DNA of 64,000 nt from Corynebacterium tuberculostearicum (lineage in GTDB: Bacteria > Actinomycetota > Actinomycetes > Mycobacteriales > Mycobacteriaceae): the NCBI RefSeq assembly GCF_030506365.1, contig NZ_CP073092.1:2408158-2472157 (forward strand), read 5' to 3'. Positions 26,531 to 36,400 of this stretch are shown here, one piece after another. Position numbers and translations under genes: made by a program. How positions within the stretch are numbered: position 1 is the first letter of the stretch; the number at the start of each line of letters is the position of its first letter. The notes beneath the pieces are model-generated. The model was not told where the DNA came from, did not search any database, and saw only the letters and a list, made by a program, of their open reading frames with translations.

Positions 26531-27169
26531 TTAGTCCTCCATCAGCTCCTGGGCGGGAGTCTTCTTGGACTTCCGCCAGTTGATCATCGCGGAAATCACC
26601 ACCGGAGTCACAGACACCAGCACGATGACGATGGCGATCATGTCGATGCGATCCGCAATGCCCGGGATATCCCCCAGCAGCACGCCAATGCCGACCATGC
26701 TGACAATCCACAGCACTGCACCCGTGACGTTCCATCCCACGAACTTCTTGTACGGCATCTCCGCGGTACCAGCGGCCACGGGAATGTAGGTACGCACGAT
26801 CGGGATGAAGCGCCCCAGTACCAGAGCCAACGGCCCGTACTTCAGGAAGAAAGCCTCGGCTTGTTCGAGGTGCTCGGTTATGAGGATCTTGGCGTCGGGC
26901 TTAAACAACTTGCGGCCAAAGCGGTGGCCGAGCCAGAAACCTACCTGGTCGCCCAAGAACGCCGCGACGATGGCCACGCCCACCAGAATCGGAACGTTCA
27001 AGCCCAGCTGATCGCGCAAGATTGCCGCGGTGACCAGCATGGAATCGCCGGGGAGGAACGGGAAGAGCACGCCGGATTCAATAAAGATAATCAGCGCAAT
27101 GCCGCCGAGCGCCCAGCCGCCAAAGTTCTGGAGCAGGGTGGTGGCGTCCATGAGGTCGCTTAAGTGCAC
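26531..27169 (-). CDS. DedA-family membrane protein
   Basis: A 212-residue DedA/SNARE-associated (VTT) protein. It has the motifs IFIESGVLFPFLPGDSMLVT near residue 28, LGDQVGFWLGHRFGRKLF near 70 and the arginine-containing GRFIPIVRTYIPVAAGTAEM near 118. DedA proteins are undecaprenyl-phosphate or phospholipid flippases. It sits inside the siderophore locus between the importer ATPase and the binding protein, on the opposite strand to the importer. A functional tie to siderophore transport is not known. It has no DtxR box of its own that I can see. Confidence 0.92.
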   Translation of the reverse strand: MHLSDLMDATTLLQNFGGWALGGIALIIFIESGVLFPFLPGDSMLVTAAILRDQLGLNVPILVGVAIVAAFLGDQVGFWLGHRFGRKLFKPDAKILITEHLEQAEAFFLKYGPLALVLGRFIPIVRTYIPVAAGTAEMPYKKFVGWNVTGAVLWIVSMVGIGVLLGDIPGIADRIDMIAIVIVLVSVTPVVISAMINWRKSKKTPAQELMED

Positions 27170-27295
27170 AGGGAATCCCTTCTAGAAAACAACTGGTCTA
27201 TTCTTACCCCGGTTTCTGACCGGAATACAGGCAGCTCGCCCCTAGCGTGCATCCGTTATCCCCATGAGTGCCCGTCCCCTAGCCAGCAACAGCAA

Positions 27296-27326
27296 AACCG
27301 CCCCAGCACGTTCATGCGGGGCGGTT
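27296..27326 (-). terminator. terminator of the binding-protein gene
   Basis: AACCGCCCC (27296-27304) pairs with GGGGCGGTT (27318-27326) around a 13-nt loop. On the minus strand the stem is followed by TTGCTG after TT, giving a short T-rich end 16 nt downstream of the binding-protein stop. Confidence 0.7.
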
Positions 27327-27342
27327 CGGCAGTTGATTCAGA

Positions 27343-28359
27343 CTACTTCGTGGCGTCTGCCAACGGCTGCTCGATCTTGTCCAGCAGGTAGTTCAGGCTC
27401 AGCACGGTCTGCCATCCGAAGGCCTTTTCCAGGTCGCCTTCCAGGTAGACACTGTGTCCGTCCTTCACGGCGGGCAGCTTGCCCACGATCGGATCCTCGG
27501 TAACAGAAGCCTTGCTCTGCTTCGGAGAGTAAGACAGTTGATCCCACACCAGCACGTCAGAGTTGATCTGGTCTGCGTTTTCCTTGGAGACCTCACCGTA
27601 GAACTTGTCCTTGGTGATGCCCGCGTAGGCCGGGTTGATCTTGAATCCCAGCTCGGTGAAGAAGCGGCTACGCGGATCGCCCTCGGCAAAGACAGCCAGG
27701 CTCTCGTCGGAGACAGTGGCCACGCCGAGTTCCTTTTCGGCCCATTCTGGGTGGCGGCCCTTGAGCTCTGCGAACTTCTCCTTGACCTGCTCCACCTGGC
27801 GCTTTGCCTCTTCAGGCTTGCCCACGGCCTGCCCGATCTCTTCCGTGGTCACGTCCCATGGTTGCTGTAGTTCTTCGTATTCGCCCTTTTGTACGACGAC
27901 AGGGGCGATCTCAGACAGCTTCTTGTACGTGTCTTCATCGATGTCCGAGTACACGGCCACGATGAGGTCTGGATTGTCCTTGGCGATGGCTTCCGCGTTG
28001 ACTTCTGTGTCCTTGTCGATCCGAGGAGTGTCGCCCTCGATCTTGTCATTGGACCAGTTGCCCGCAGCCTGACCATCCGGGGTCATTCCGTCCCAGTACT
28101 TCACGGAGACAGGAGTAACTCCCAGCGCCAGCAGTGCGTCCTGATCCGTGTAGCCCAAGGAGACCACGCGCTGCGGGGCTTCCTTGATTTCGGTGGAGCC
28201 GTAGCGGTGCTCGATGGTGGTGGGGAATGCGCCCTGCTCGGCGTTGACTGCCTGGGAGTCCCCGGAATCTCCGGACTGGTCATCAGTCGAGCAAGCGGTC
28301 AGTGCCGCGCCCAAGGTCAGCACAGCAGCGGTGCTAACGAGAATCCTCTTGAGTGTCAT
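27343..28359 (-). CDS. ferric-siderophore binding lipoprotein
   Basis: A 338-residue FepB/FhuD-type substrate-binding protein. The signal MTLKRILVSTAAVLTLGAAL ends in the lipobox LTAC, so it is anchored on the outer face of the membrane. The two-lobe domain shows QRVVSLGYTDQDALLALGVT near residue 63 and NPDLIVAVYSDIDEDTYKKL near 129. It delivers the ferric siderophore to the FecCD permeases encoded across the dedA-like gene. It lies 65 bp after the formyltransferase gene on the same strand and is probably cotranscribed with it from the DtxR-boxed promoter at 29,380. It corresponds to CchF. Confidence 0.92.
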   Translation of the reverse strand: MTLKRILVSTAAVLTLGAALTACSTDDQSGDSGDSQAVNAEQGAFPTTIEHRYGSTEIKEAPQRVVSLGYTDQDALLALGVTPVSVKYWDGMTPDGQAAGNWSNDKIEGDTPRIDKDTEVNAEAIAKDNPDLIVAVYSDIDEDTYKKLSEIAPVVVQKGEYEELQQPWDVTTEEIGQAVGKPEEAKRQVEQVKEKFAELKGRHPEWAEKELGVATVSDESLAVFAEGDPRSRFFTELGFKINPAYAGITKDKFYGEVSKENADQINSDVLVWDQLSYSPKQSKASVTEDPIVGKLPAVKDGHSVYLEGDLEKAFGWQTVLSLNYLLDKIEQPLADATK

Positions 28360-28424
28360 TTTTCTCCGTTGTTACTGGTGACGGATTTCCGCGCGAGGCG
28401 TGGCCCGTACACAAAAGGGAAAGG

Positions 28425-29369
28425 TCAAACCTTTGGTTGGATATATCCAGCCCTATGTCCAAAGAATTCGGTGGCGGTCAGTTCCGAGTTGTCGTCGAGA
28501 CGAACACGATCCAGAACAATCGCCGGCGCCGGCACGTTGGCACGGGGCGATCCACAGACCACCGCGATTCCTCCCTCGTGAGGGATGGTGACTCGGCCGG
28601 GGGTTCCGCCGAAGCGGCCCTGCGAGACGTGCGCGGAAAGCACGCGGACGCGCTGGCCTCGGAATTCAAAGTAAGCATTGGGGTACGGGTCGGACTGCGC
28701 CCTGACCAGCAAGGCGATATCTTCCGCAGGTTGGGTGAAATCTATGCGAGATTCCTGCTCGCCGCGCTTGTGGAAGTACGTAGCGCGGGTGGGATCTTGA
28801 GGTTGCGCAGTGGCGGTGCCTTGGGCGACGTCACTCAATGCGCGTTCCACGAGGGGCTCGATGAGGTCGATGGTCTTGGCCACGAGATCCGTGGTGGTGT
28901 CCTGCGGACCCACGGGGATCGCGCGCTGGGCAACGATGGGTCCGCCGTCCAGCACTTCATCCATCTCGTGCACAGTGACGCCCACGTGAGTTTCCCGGTT
29001 CAACAGCGCCCACAGGATGGGCGAAAATCCGGCGTACTCGGGCAGGAGACCATCGTGGACATTCAATGCGCCGTGCTTGGCCAGGCTGAAAACCTCGGGA
29101 GGAAGCCAGGTTCGCCAATTGTTGGCCACGATGATGTCTGGTGCAGCATCGCGCAACGCCTCAATGACGTCTTGACCCACGCGCTCAGTGACACACACCT
29201 GGAGCTCATGTTCGCTGGCGAGCTCCTCAACGGAGTCTGCCCACATTTGCTCATAAGGGTGATCGCTGGCAGGGTGCGTAACTACCAAAACTACTTCATG
29301 ACCAGCATTGATGACCGCAGACAACGTCCGGTGTCCCCACGACTGATAGCCGAAAACAGCAACTCGCAT
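28425..29369 (-). CDS. N5-hydroxyornithine formyltransferase
   Basis: A 314-residue Fmt/ArnA-fold enzyme that uses N10-formyltetrahydrofolate. The catalytic Asn and His are in ALNVHDGLLPEYAGFSP near residue 107, and the catalytic Asp is in VTVHEMDEVLDGGPIV near residue 146. A C-terminal domain ends it. It differs from tRNA formyltransferase (for example NWRTWLPPEVF before the active site) and resembles CchA/PvdF-type enzymes, which formylate N5-hydroxyornithine for hydroxamate siderophores. The ATG lies 7 nt after a -10 (TAACAT) inside a DtxR box, so it is probably a leaderless, iron-repressed gene. Confidence 0.9.
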   Translation of the reverse strand: MRVAVFGYQSWGHRTLSAVINAGHEVVLVVTHPASDHPYEQMWADSVEELASEHELQVCVTERVGQDVIEALRDAAPDIIVANNWRTWLPPEVFSLAKHGALNVHDGLLPEYAGFSPILWALLNRETHVGVTVHEMDEVLDGGPIVAQRAIPVGPQDTTTDLVAKTIDLIEPLVERALSDVAQGTATAQPQDPTRATYFHKRGEQESRIDFTQPAEDIALLVRAQSDPYPNAYFEFRGQRVRVLSAHVSQGRFGGTPGRVTIPHEGGIAVVCGSPRANVPAPAIVLDRVRLDDNSELTATEFFGHRAGYIQPKV

Positions 29370-29376
29370 GCAGGGG

Positions 29377-29398
29377 ATGTTAGCTTAGGTTTACCTAT
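29377..29398. promoter_or_regulatory. DtxR-type iron box between formyltransferase and esterase genes
   Basis: TTAGCTTAGGTTTACCTAT (29380-29398) matches 15 of 19 positions of the DtxR consensus. It overlaps the minus-strand -10 TAACAT (complement of 29377-29382) that lies 7 nt before the formyltransferase ATG. It also lies 30 bp upstream of the divergent esterase gene and could control both. Confidence 0.7.
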
Positions 29399-29428
29399 GT
29401 AGTCAATGATGAAAGTGGCGCAATTTTC

Positions 29429-30433
29429 ATGCCAGACTCCCCGGACGTGACCACCCTTCACCGAATCTCGGTGCCCGCGGATGCGGAAGCCCTCGTTTTC
29501 CCGGACCCCTACCGCTCGAACGTCGAGCTCACCGAATCGATGTCCACCGTCGATGTGCGCATCCCGGCGCACTCAGCAGTGACCTATAGCTTTCAATCCG
29601 GCGAGCTGAAATATCCCGATCCACATAACGCACACGGCGCAGGCCCACAGGCGAGCCTATTGAGCGGCGATTCTGTGGACCAGACACTCTGGCCGCCTCG
29701 CTCCCCAGAAGTCATCGCGGACTTGCCCGGCGCACGCCTGTCCATCGACCGGAAGGTATTCGGCAGGCGCTGCACCGCGCGCCTCGATGACCGCGGTGCG
29801 GATACCACCGTGGTGTTTTTGGATGGCGATGACTGGATCCATCTGCATGACCTCACGGGCGCACTGGACCGGGCAGTCACGGCAGGGCTTATCCCCCAGA
29901 TCAACCGCGTCTTCCTGCCGGCAGCCAAAGACCGCAGCGAGGAGTACACCTCCCAAACATTCGCCAGCGCACTGGCCACCGAGCTTCCGCCGATCATCAA
30001 CAGCAGCCACATAGTCCTGGTGGGGCAAAGCTTCGGCGGTCTCTCCGCCCTGCGCGCAGCTCTTACGGCTTCCACCGAAACCACGCCTGCAATCAAAGGA
30101 GCCATCGCCCAGTCCCCTGCCGTCTGGTGGTCCGCTGACCGTTCTGCAGAGCTCGCGGACACGCTCTCGGACGGGCCCGCAGGAGGCGACATTGCCGCAC
30201 AGCTCACTGGCCCCTCACTCGAAAATCCTGCGGCTCACAGTGGCTCCGGTCTGGCACGCATCGTACTGACGTGCGGTGCAGAAGAGCCGCCCATGCAACG
30301 ACACGTGGATGCAGTGGCCGATGCCCTGACACGCCGCGGCTTTCCCACCACCAATCACCGCACGCCCGGTGGCCACGACCCTGCGATGTGGCGCCACGGG
30401 ATCATCCCGGCACTCGCCGAATTGCTGGGCTGA
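29429..30433 (+). CDS. Fes-like siderophore esterase (CchJ-type)
   Basis: A 334-residue alpha/beta hydrolase of the enterochelin esterase type. A ~95-residue N-terminal immunoglobulin-like domain precedes the hydrolase domain. The nucleophile is in LVGQSFGGLSALRA near residue 197, the late acidic region is RIVLTCGAEEPP, and the histidine is in TPGGHDPAMWR near residue 314. Such enzymes cleave ferric siderophores to release iron. In the coelichelin locus the equivalent CchJ is also a candidate for freeing the peptide from the TE-less synthetase. It converges on the NRPS gene with 2 bp between stops. Confidence 0.85.
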   Translation: MPDSPDVTTLHRISVPADAEALVFPDPYRSNVELTESMSTVDVRIPAHSAVTYSFQSGELKYPDPHNAHGAGPQASLLSGDSVDQTLWPPRSPEVIADLPGARLSIDRKVFGRRCTARLDDRGADTTVVFLDGDDWIHLHDLTGALDRAVTAGLIPQINRVFLPAAKDRSEEYTSQTFASALATELPPIINSSHIVLVGQSFGGLSALRAALTASTETTPAIKGAIAQSPAVWWSADRSAELADTLSDGPAGGDIAAQLTGPSLENPAAHSGSGLARIVLTCGAEEPPMQRHVDAVADALTRRGFPTTNHRTPGGHDPAMWRHGIIPALAELLG

Positions 30434-30435
30434 AT

Positions 30436-33400
30436 CTACGAGCGCGCCTCCACAAACTCCGCCACGCGCTCGACTGTCCGCAGACCGTAGAATTCGCGCA
30501 CGCCAACCTCCACTCCCAGCTCTCCACGCAGCAGTGCGCAGAGCTTGATGACCGCCATGGAGTGCCCACCCATGTCAAAGTAATCAGCATCCACCGGCAC
30601 GTCCTCGGGCTCAATATCTAGCGATTCGGCAAACAGCTCCGCCGTGATCTCCTCGGTTTCGTTCGCCGGTTCGCGGCCCTTCTCCGTGATCCTTTCTCCC
30701 TCACCCAGTGCAGCAAGGTCGGTCTTTCCATTCGACGTCACCGGCAACTCATCCACGATCGACCATCGATCCGGGATCATGTAGCTGGGCAGTTCCTCGC
30801 GCAATGCATTACGCACGCCAGTCAGGAAACTCTGCCGCTCCCCCTGGTCCGCATCGCGCAGTTGTGGGGCCACGAGGTGACAGGCCAGGAGTGTGGCGTC
30901 GGATATACGAACAGGAACGGTCACGCAGTGGAGGATGCGGGGATCAACGCCGCGGGACACGGCGGCCGAGACGTCGCCGGGATCCACGCGGTGACCACGA
31001 ATTTTCACCTGATCGTCGCTGCGTCCGAGGTACTCGAACATGCCATCCGCACGCACGCGGACGATGTCTCCCGTGCGATACATCCGCTCACCCGGGGCGC
31101 CCCACGGGCAGGCGACCATGGAGCTGGCGGTGCGCGCCGCGAGCCCATGATACTCCTGCGCTAAGCCGCTGCCCGCGAGGTAGAGCTCACCCGGCGCTCC
31201 TGTAGGAACGGGGCGCAACCACGGGTCCAAAACGAACGCCGCCGTGCGATCCACCGGCATTCCGATCACGGGCGTGGCGCTCTCATCCGTGCCAGCACCC
31301 AGGGCGTTGATGGTGTACTCGGTGGGTCCATAGAGGTTGTATCCGCGCACGTCATCGGCCTTTCGCAAGGTCTCCCACACGCCGTGCGAGACAGCCTCGC
31401 CGCCCAAGAGCACCAGCCGCGGGCGATGCGCGCCGGATTCCAGCATCCCCTCCGCGAGCAGCTGCTCGGCAACGGTCGGGGTGACGTTGATGACATCCAC
31501 CTGATGCGCGCGAATGGCCTCAACCATGGCCGCAGCATCGCGTCGCAAATCCTCGGAGAAGATCCGCACCTCGTGGCCTTCCACCAGCCAAAACAGCTCT
31601 TCCCACGACATATCGAAGGCGAAGCTGATGGCATGCGCGATCCGCAACGTCCGCCCATCGGCAGCAGCTGGGGCGAAGATCTTGCGCCGGTGATTGTCCA
31701 GCATGTTGTGCAGCCCGCGATGCTTGATCACCACGCCCTTGGGCTTGCCGGTCGATCCGGAGGTGTACATCAGGTAGGCATCGTCCCCGGGCACCGCCGC
31801 AGGCGTGTGGGTGGTGGCGTGGGAATCGGCAGTGGTGACGTCGACGCAAGGAAGCGCACCGATCCGCTCCATGCGCTCCCGAGAACTCGAGTCCACCAGC
31901 GCGGCTGCGGGCTGACTGTCCTCCACGAGGACCCGGAGCCGCCCATCGGGGTGCGTCAGATCAAGCGGCGCGTAGCGCACCCCTGCCCACAGGGCTCCCA
32001 GCAGAGCCACCACCGAATGCGCGGAGCGCTCCACCGCAATGGCGACAGTATCGCCGCTGGTCACGCCGCAATTCTTGATCTTTTCCGCAATGTCGGAACA
32101 GCGAGCAATCAGCTCACCGAACGTCCACTGCTGTGCGTCATCCGCTAGCGCGATGCGATCTGGGAAGCGCTGGGCGGTGTCCTTGAGCTCATCCGCAATG
32201 GTGCGGTCAATGCCTTCGGCCTTCTGCCAGGAAGCCATCTGCTCCGTCGTGCTTTGCGGGGAAGAATCCTCCGCTCGGGCTGGCGCCAACTGGGCCAGCT
32301 GAGCGAGCGGGACCTCTGGTGTGTCCACAAACGCGGTCAGGACTTCGGTCGCGGCCTTGAGCACGGAATGTGCGAGGGACTCGTCCACCACGTCGTGGCG
32401 GAATTCCAGCTTGATGCCCAGCTTCGGCCCCGGAGTGAATACCCAGGTCAGAGGGAAGTGCGTGGAATCTTCCGCGCGCTCCTCCACAACCCCGTGGCGT
32501 TCCCGAAGTTCCGCTGCTGCCTGCGGATCGAGGAAGTTCTGCACCACCACCATGGAATCGAACAGCGTGCCTACCCCCAGCTGCCGCTGGATGGCGCCGA
32601 GGTCCGCGGAATCGTGGTCCATATCCTCGATGCGCTGGCGATAAACATCCTGGACCAGTTCTTCTATGCTCTGGCCGGGCCGAGCTGTCACTCGCACTGG
32701 CACTGTGTTGAGCAGCACTCCCACCACATCAGACATGGCGGGGTCGCTCAAGGCATCGCGGCCACTGACAGACTGACCAAACACCACATCCGAATCCCCT
32801 GTGACAGCACCCAAGGCCACGGCCACGGCTGCGTTGACCACGGAGGTCAACGTCACGGCCTGCGCCCGGATCTTTTCCTGCAGTGCGCCGGTCAGCTGCT
32901 CGCTGACCTCGGCAAAAACCTGGCGAGGCAACTCGCTACCAGCGTGCTCTGAAGAGATATCCGCGGCCTGCGGGGCAACGAGCGTGGGCTGAGACAACGT
33001 CTCTAGGCGATGTACCCAATAGTCGCTATCTGCCTGCTCTTTGCGAGTGTCAACGGACTCGAGCAGGGCGTCAGCAATAGAACAACCGCGAGGAACCAAC
33101 TCTCCCGCACCCTGCGTGCGGGCCTGGCCGGACCTCAACGTCAGCCTCTCGAGGAAGGTTTGCAGCATCACTGCACGCGACCAACCATCGACCAGAACCA
33201 GGTGGTAGGTAAGAAGCAGCGTGTCGCCAGGCTGTCCGTCACTTCGGCCGGTGACGATGGTTGCCTTCGCCAGCGGCACGGATGCGAGATCGATGCCCGC
33301 GCTGCGATCAGCGTGCATGATCGCCTCGAGATCCCCTTCGGTGGTCTCGACGGGGAGGTCAATGCCCTGTCCACTCCACGGCAAGTTCTGCACGGGTTGG

Positions 33401-36400
33401 CCGGAAGCATCGGTGTGGAACTCCGCGCCCATGGCTGGATGCACGGTCACTGTGTCCCGGAAGGCTTCCACCACGGCCTCGGCATCCAGTCTCCGGTCAA
33501 ACGTCAACGCAGTCTGTGCAACGTAGGCACCCGGTGCTGCCACCTGTGACTGGAACCAGATTCCGCGCTGCAGCACGCTCAGCGGAGCGCGGCGTCCTGA
33601 GGATTGCTCGCGGCTGACGTGCTCCTGCAACTCGCGAGCAACCTCGCCGATGGCGCTGCGCAAACGCTCGGCGGAAATCACCGCATTCACCACGGACAGC
33701 TCCATGCTTACGGCCCGCTCGCTAGACCACACATCGGCCTCCACCAGGTAATCCGTCCACTGGCAGGCGGCATCGCCCGGCGCGTGGAGGACAGCGCCAG
33801 TCTCTCCCCGTCCGAGGTAGTTGACCAGGATCTGTGCCCCATGGGCCAGGGTTCGCTGCCCTTGCGGGTGTGTGTATCGCAGTGCCTGATAAGTGCGGCG
33901 GTCCGGGGCTGTGCCGTCCTCGTGGAGCGCGCGCATTTCCGCTGCGGCACGTGCTGCATCCGCTGGATCAGCCAACGGGATTTCCACCGGCGCGATGGTG
34001 GTAAACCATCCGAGGGTTCGACCATAGGAATGATCAGCCGGACGTCCGTGGCCTTCTACGTCCACGGCCCAGCTCCGCGCGTCCGTGCCCATTGTTCGAG
34101 CCACCGCGACGGTCACCAGTCCTGCCACGAGGTCCTGAACGTCCACACCCATCACGTCGGGTGCAACGCTCTGCAGGACCTGCGCGGTCTGTCCGTCAAT
34201 GTTCACTTCGAGCGTGCTCACATGATCCGTACTCCACTGGTTCGAGTCCTCGACGGGCCGTGGCAGCGTAGCCAGTTCACTCCAGTGCAGGGCATCCTGA
34301 GCTGCTGCGGTGTGAGCATCGTGCAGTTCTTGCAGGCAAAGATCCTTGTAGCTCGCCTGCCCGGAGAGAATCCTGCGCCCTGCGAGCGCATCGCGCAGAT
34401 CGTCTTCCAGAATCATCCAACTGGCGCTATCGATCACCGCGTGATGAGCAACGGCCTTGACGTACCCATCCACACACCCGAGCACCACGCTACGACCAGC
34501 AGCAATATCGATGTGATCGATCAATGCATCCACGTCCAAAGCCCGCACAACCATAGGGCCGTCTCCCTCGGCACCAACAAAGTGCGCGAACGCAGAACTG
34601 GTGTCCACGCGCGTACGAAGCATCGGATGTGCCTGCGCTACCTGCTGCAGGGCCTGTTCCAAGTCCTCCACAGCGACTGGCCCCAGATCCAAGCGGCGCG
34701 CCTGCACAAAGCGGTCGCTCATGCCTCTTTCCATCTGCCTGCGCAGCATCGCCGGGATGGGGAAAGCCCCCGAGATCTCCTGGTGCCCGTCCTTGGGCAG
34801 GGCTTCTTCCTGGCTCTGCCTTGTTTCCTGGATTTTCTGCTGGGTGGCCTGCGGCGTGACCCGCTCGGCAATCTTGCGTGGCGTGCGGCCCAAGAAGAAG
34901 TCCCGCGGAGTCACGTTGAGATCAGCGCGCGCCAGCGCGTGAGTAACGCGGATGGCAAGAATACTGTCTCCACCTAAGCGGAAGAAGTCCGAGTCCGGCT
35001 CCACCTCGGCGCGGTCCAAGCGAAGTGCATCAGCAATTGCCTGCGAGATCGCCTCCACCAGATCCGAGGTGCCCGAAGCCTGCTGAGCAGCAGGAATCTC
35101 ACCCAGAAGGTCCAGGATCGCGCGCTCATCCCGCTTGCCATTGATGGTCTGCGGCACCTGCGTACTCACCGCGAATAGCTGCGGAACCATGTAGGCAGGG
35201 AGCGCGTCTCGGGCCGCTGCGGCAGCTCGGGAGGTGATCGCCTTTGCGTCGGCACGAGAATCCGTAATCAACAACGCACCCGGCACCTGGCCTTCGGGCA
35301 GATCGACGACCACCACGGTGGCCTCCCGCACACCGCTGACCTTCTCCAGCGCGCTCTCGATCTCCCCCAGCTCCACGCGATAACCGCGCAGCTGCACCTG
35401 CCTATCGGCGCGGCCCACGTAATCCAGATGACCGTTGTTCAGCACCTTTGCCATGTCATTGCTGCAGTACATCCGCGCGCCGCCGCCAACGAAAGGATCG
35501 GCCACGAAGCGGGAGGCCGTGGTAGAAGCAAGCCCCCAATAACCCGCGGTGACCTGCGGCCCGGCAACGTACATCATGCCGGTCTCTCCAGGCTGCACCG
35601 GCTGTAATTGCGCGTCCAGAACATAGGTACGCAACCCGTCCATCGGGCGGCCGATCGGGCTGCGGGCCTCCCCTGCATTCTCGGAGCATTCGTGTGCTGT
35701 GACGTGCACTGTCGTCTCCGTGATGCCATACATGTTGATAAACCGAACATTCGGATGAGCACTGCAGTAGGCAGCCTCCGCGCGGGCCTCCAAGGCCTCG
35801 CCGCCGAAGATCACCGTGCGCACCGCAGAGTCCTGCCCGAGGTGCGGCTCCAACGCGGCAAAGGCGGTTGGGGTCTGGCTCAGCACCGTGATGGCTTCGG
35901 CACGCAACACCTCTGCGGCATCCTCGGGCGAGCGCATCAGCGCATACGGCATCACCACGGCACGCCCGCCGGAGCTCAGCGCTGCCCACATCTCCCACAC
36001 CGAAAAGTCAAAGGCGAAGCTGTGGCTGATCGACCACACGTCCTCCTGCGAAAACTCCACGTGGCTGCGAGCATTGCCCAGCATCGCGGTCACGTTGGCG
36101 TGTGTGACGGCCACGCCCTTCGGCCGCCCTGTGGAGCCGGAGGTGTAGATCACGTAGGCGATGTCATTGGCACGGGCCACGCTTGCCGACCGGCCCGCAG
36201 GCGGCTTCGCTTCCCCGCTCATCGTCTGTTCACTGACCACGAGGACGGGACAATCTACCAGCTCAGAGACCATTTTTTCCGCGCTGGGAGACACCAGCAC
36301 GGCATCGGGCTGGCAATCCTCCAGGATCAATTCCACCCGCGCTTGCGGGGACAACGGATCCACGGGAACGTAGGTGCCGGCGGACATCGTGGTCGCCAGA

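Noticed and set aside
33604..34977. Plus-strand frame of 457 residues inside the NRPS region, and other long antisense frames there
   Set aside because: They are shadows of a 3618-residue NRPS with all expected motifs; the antisense peptides are His/Arg-rich and lack any domain.
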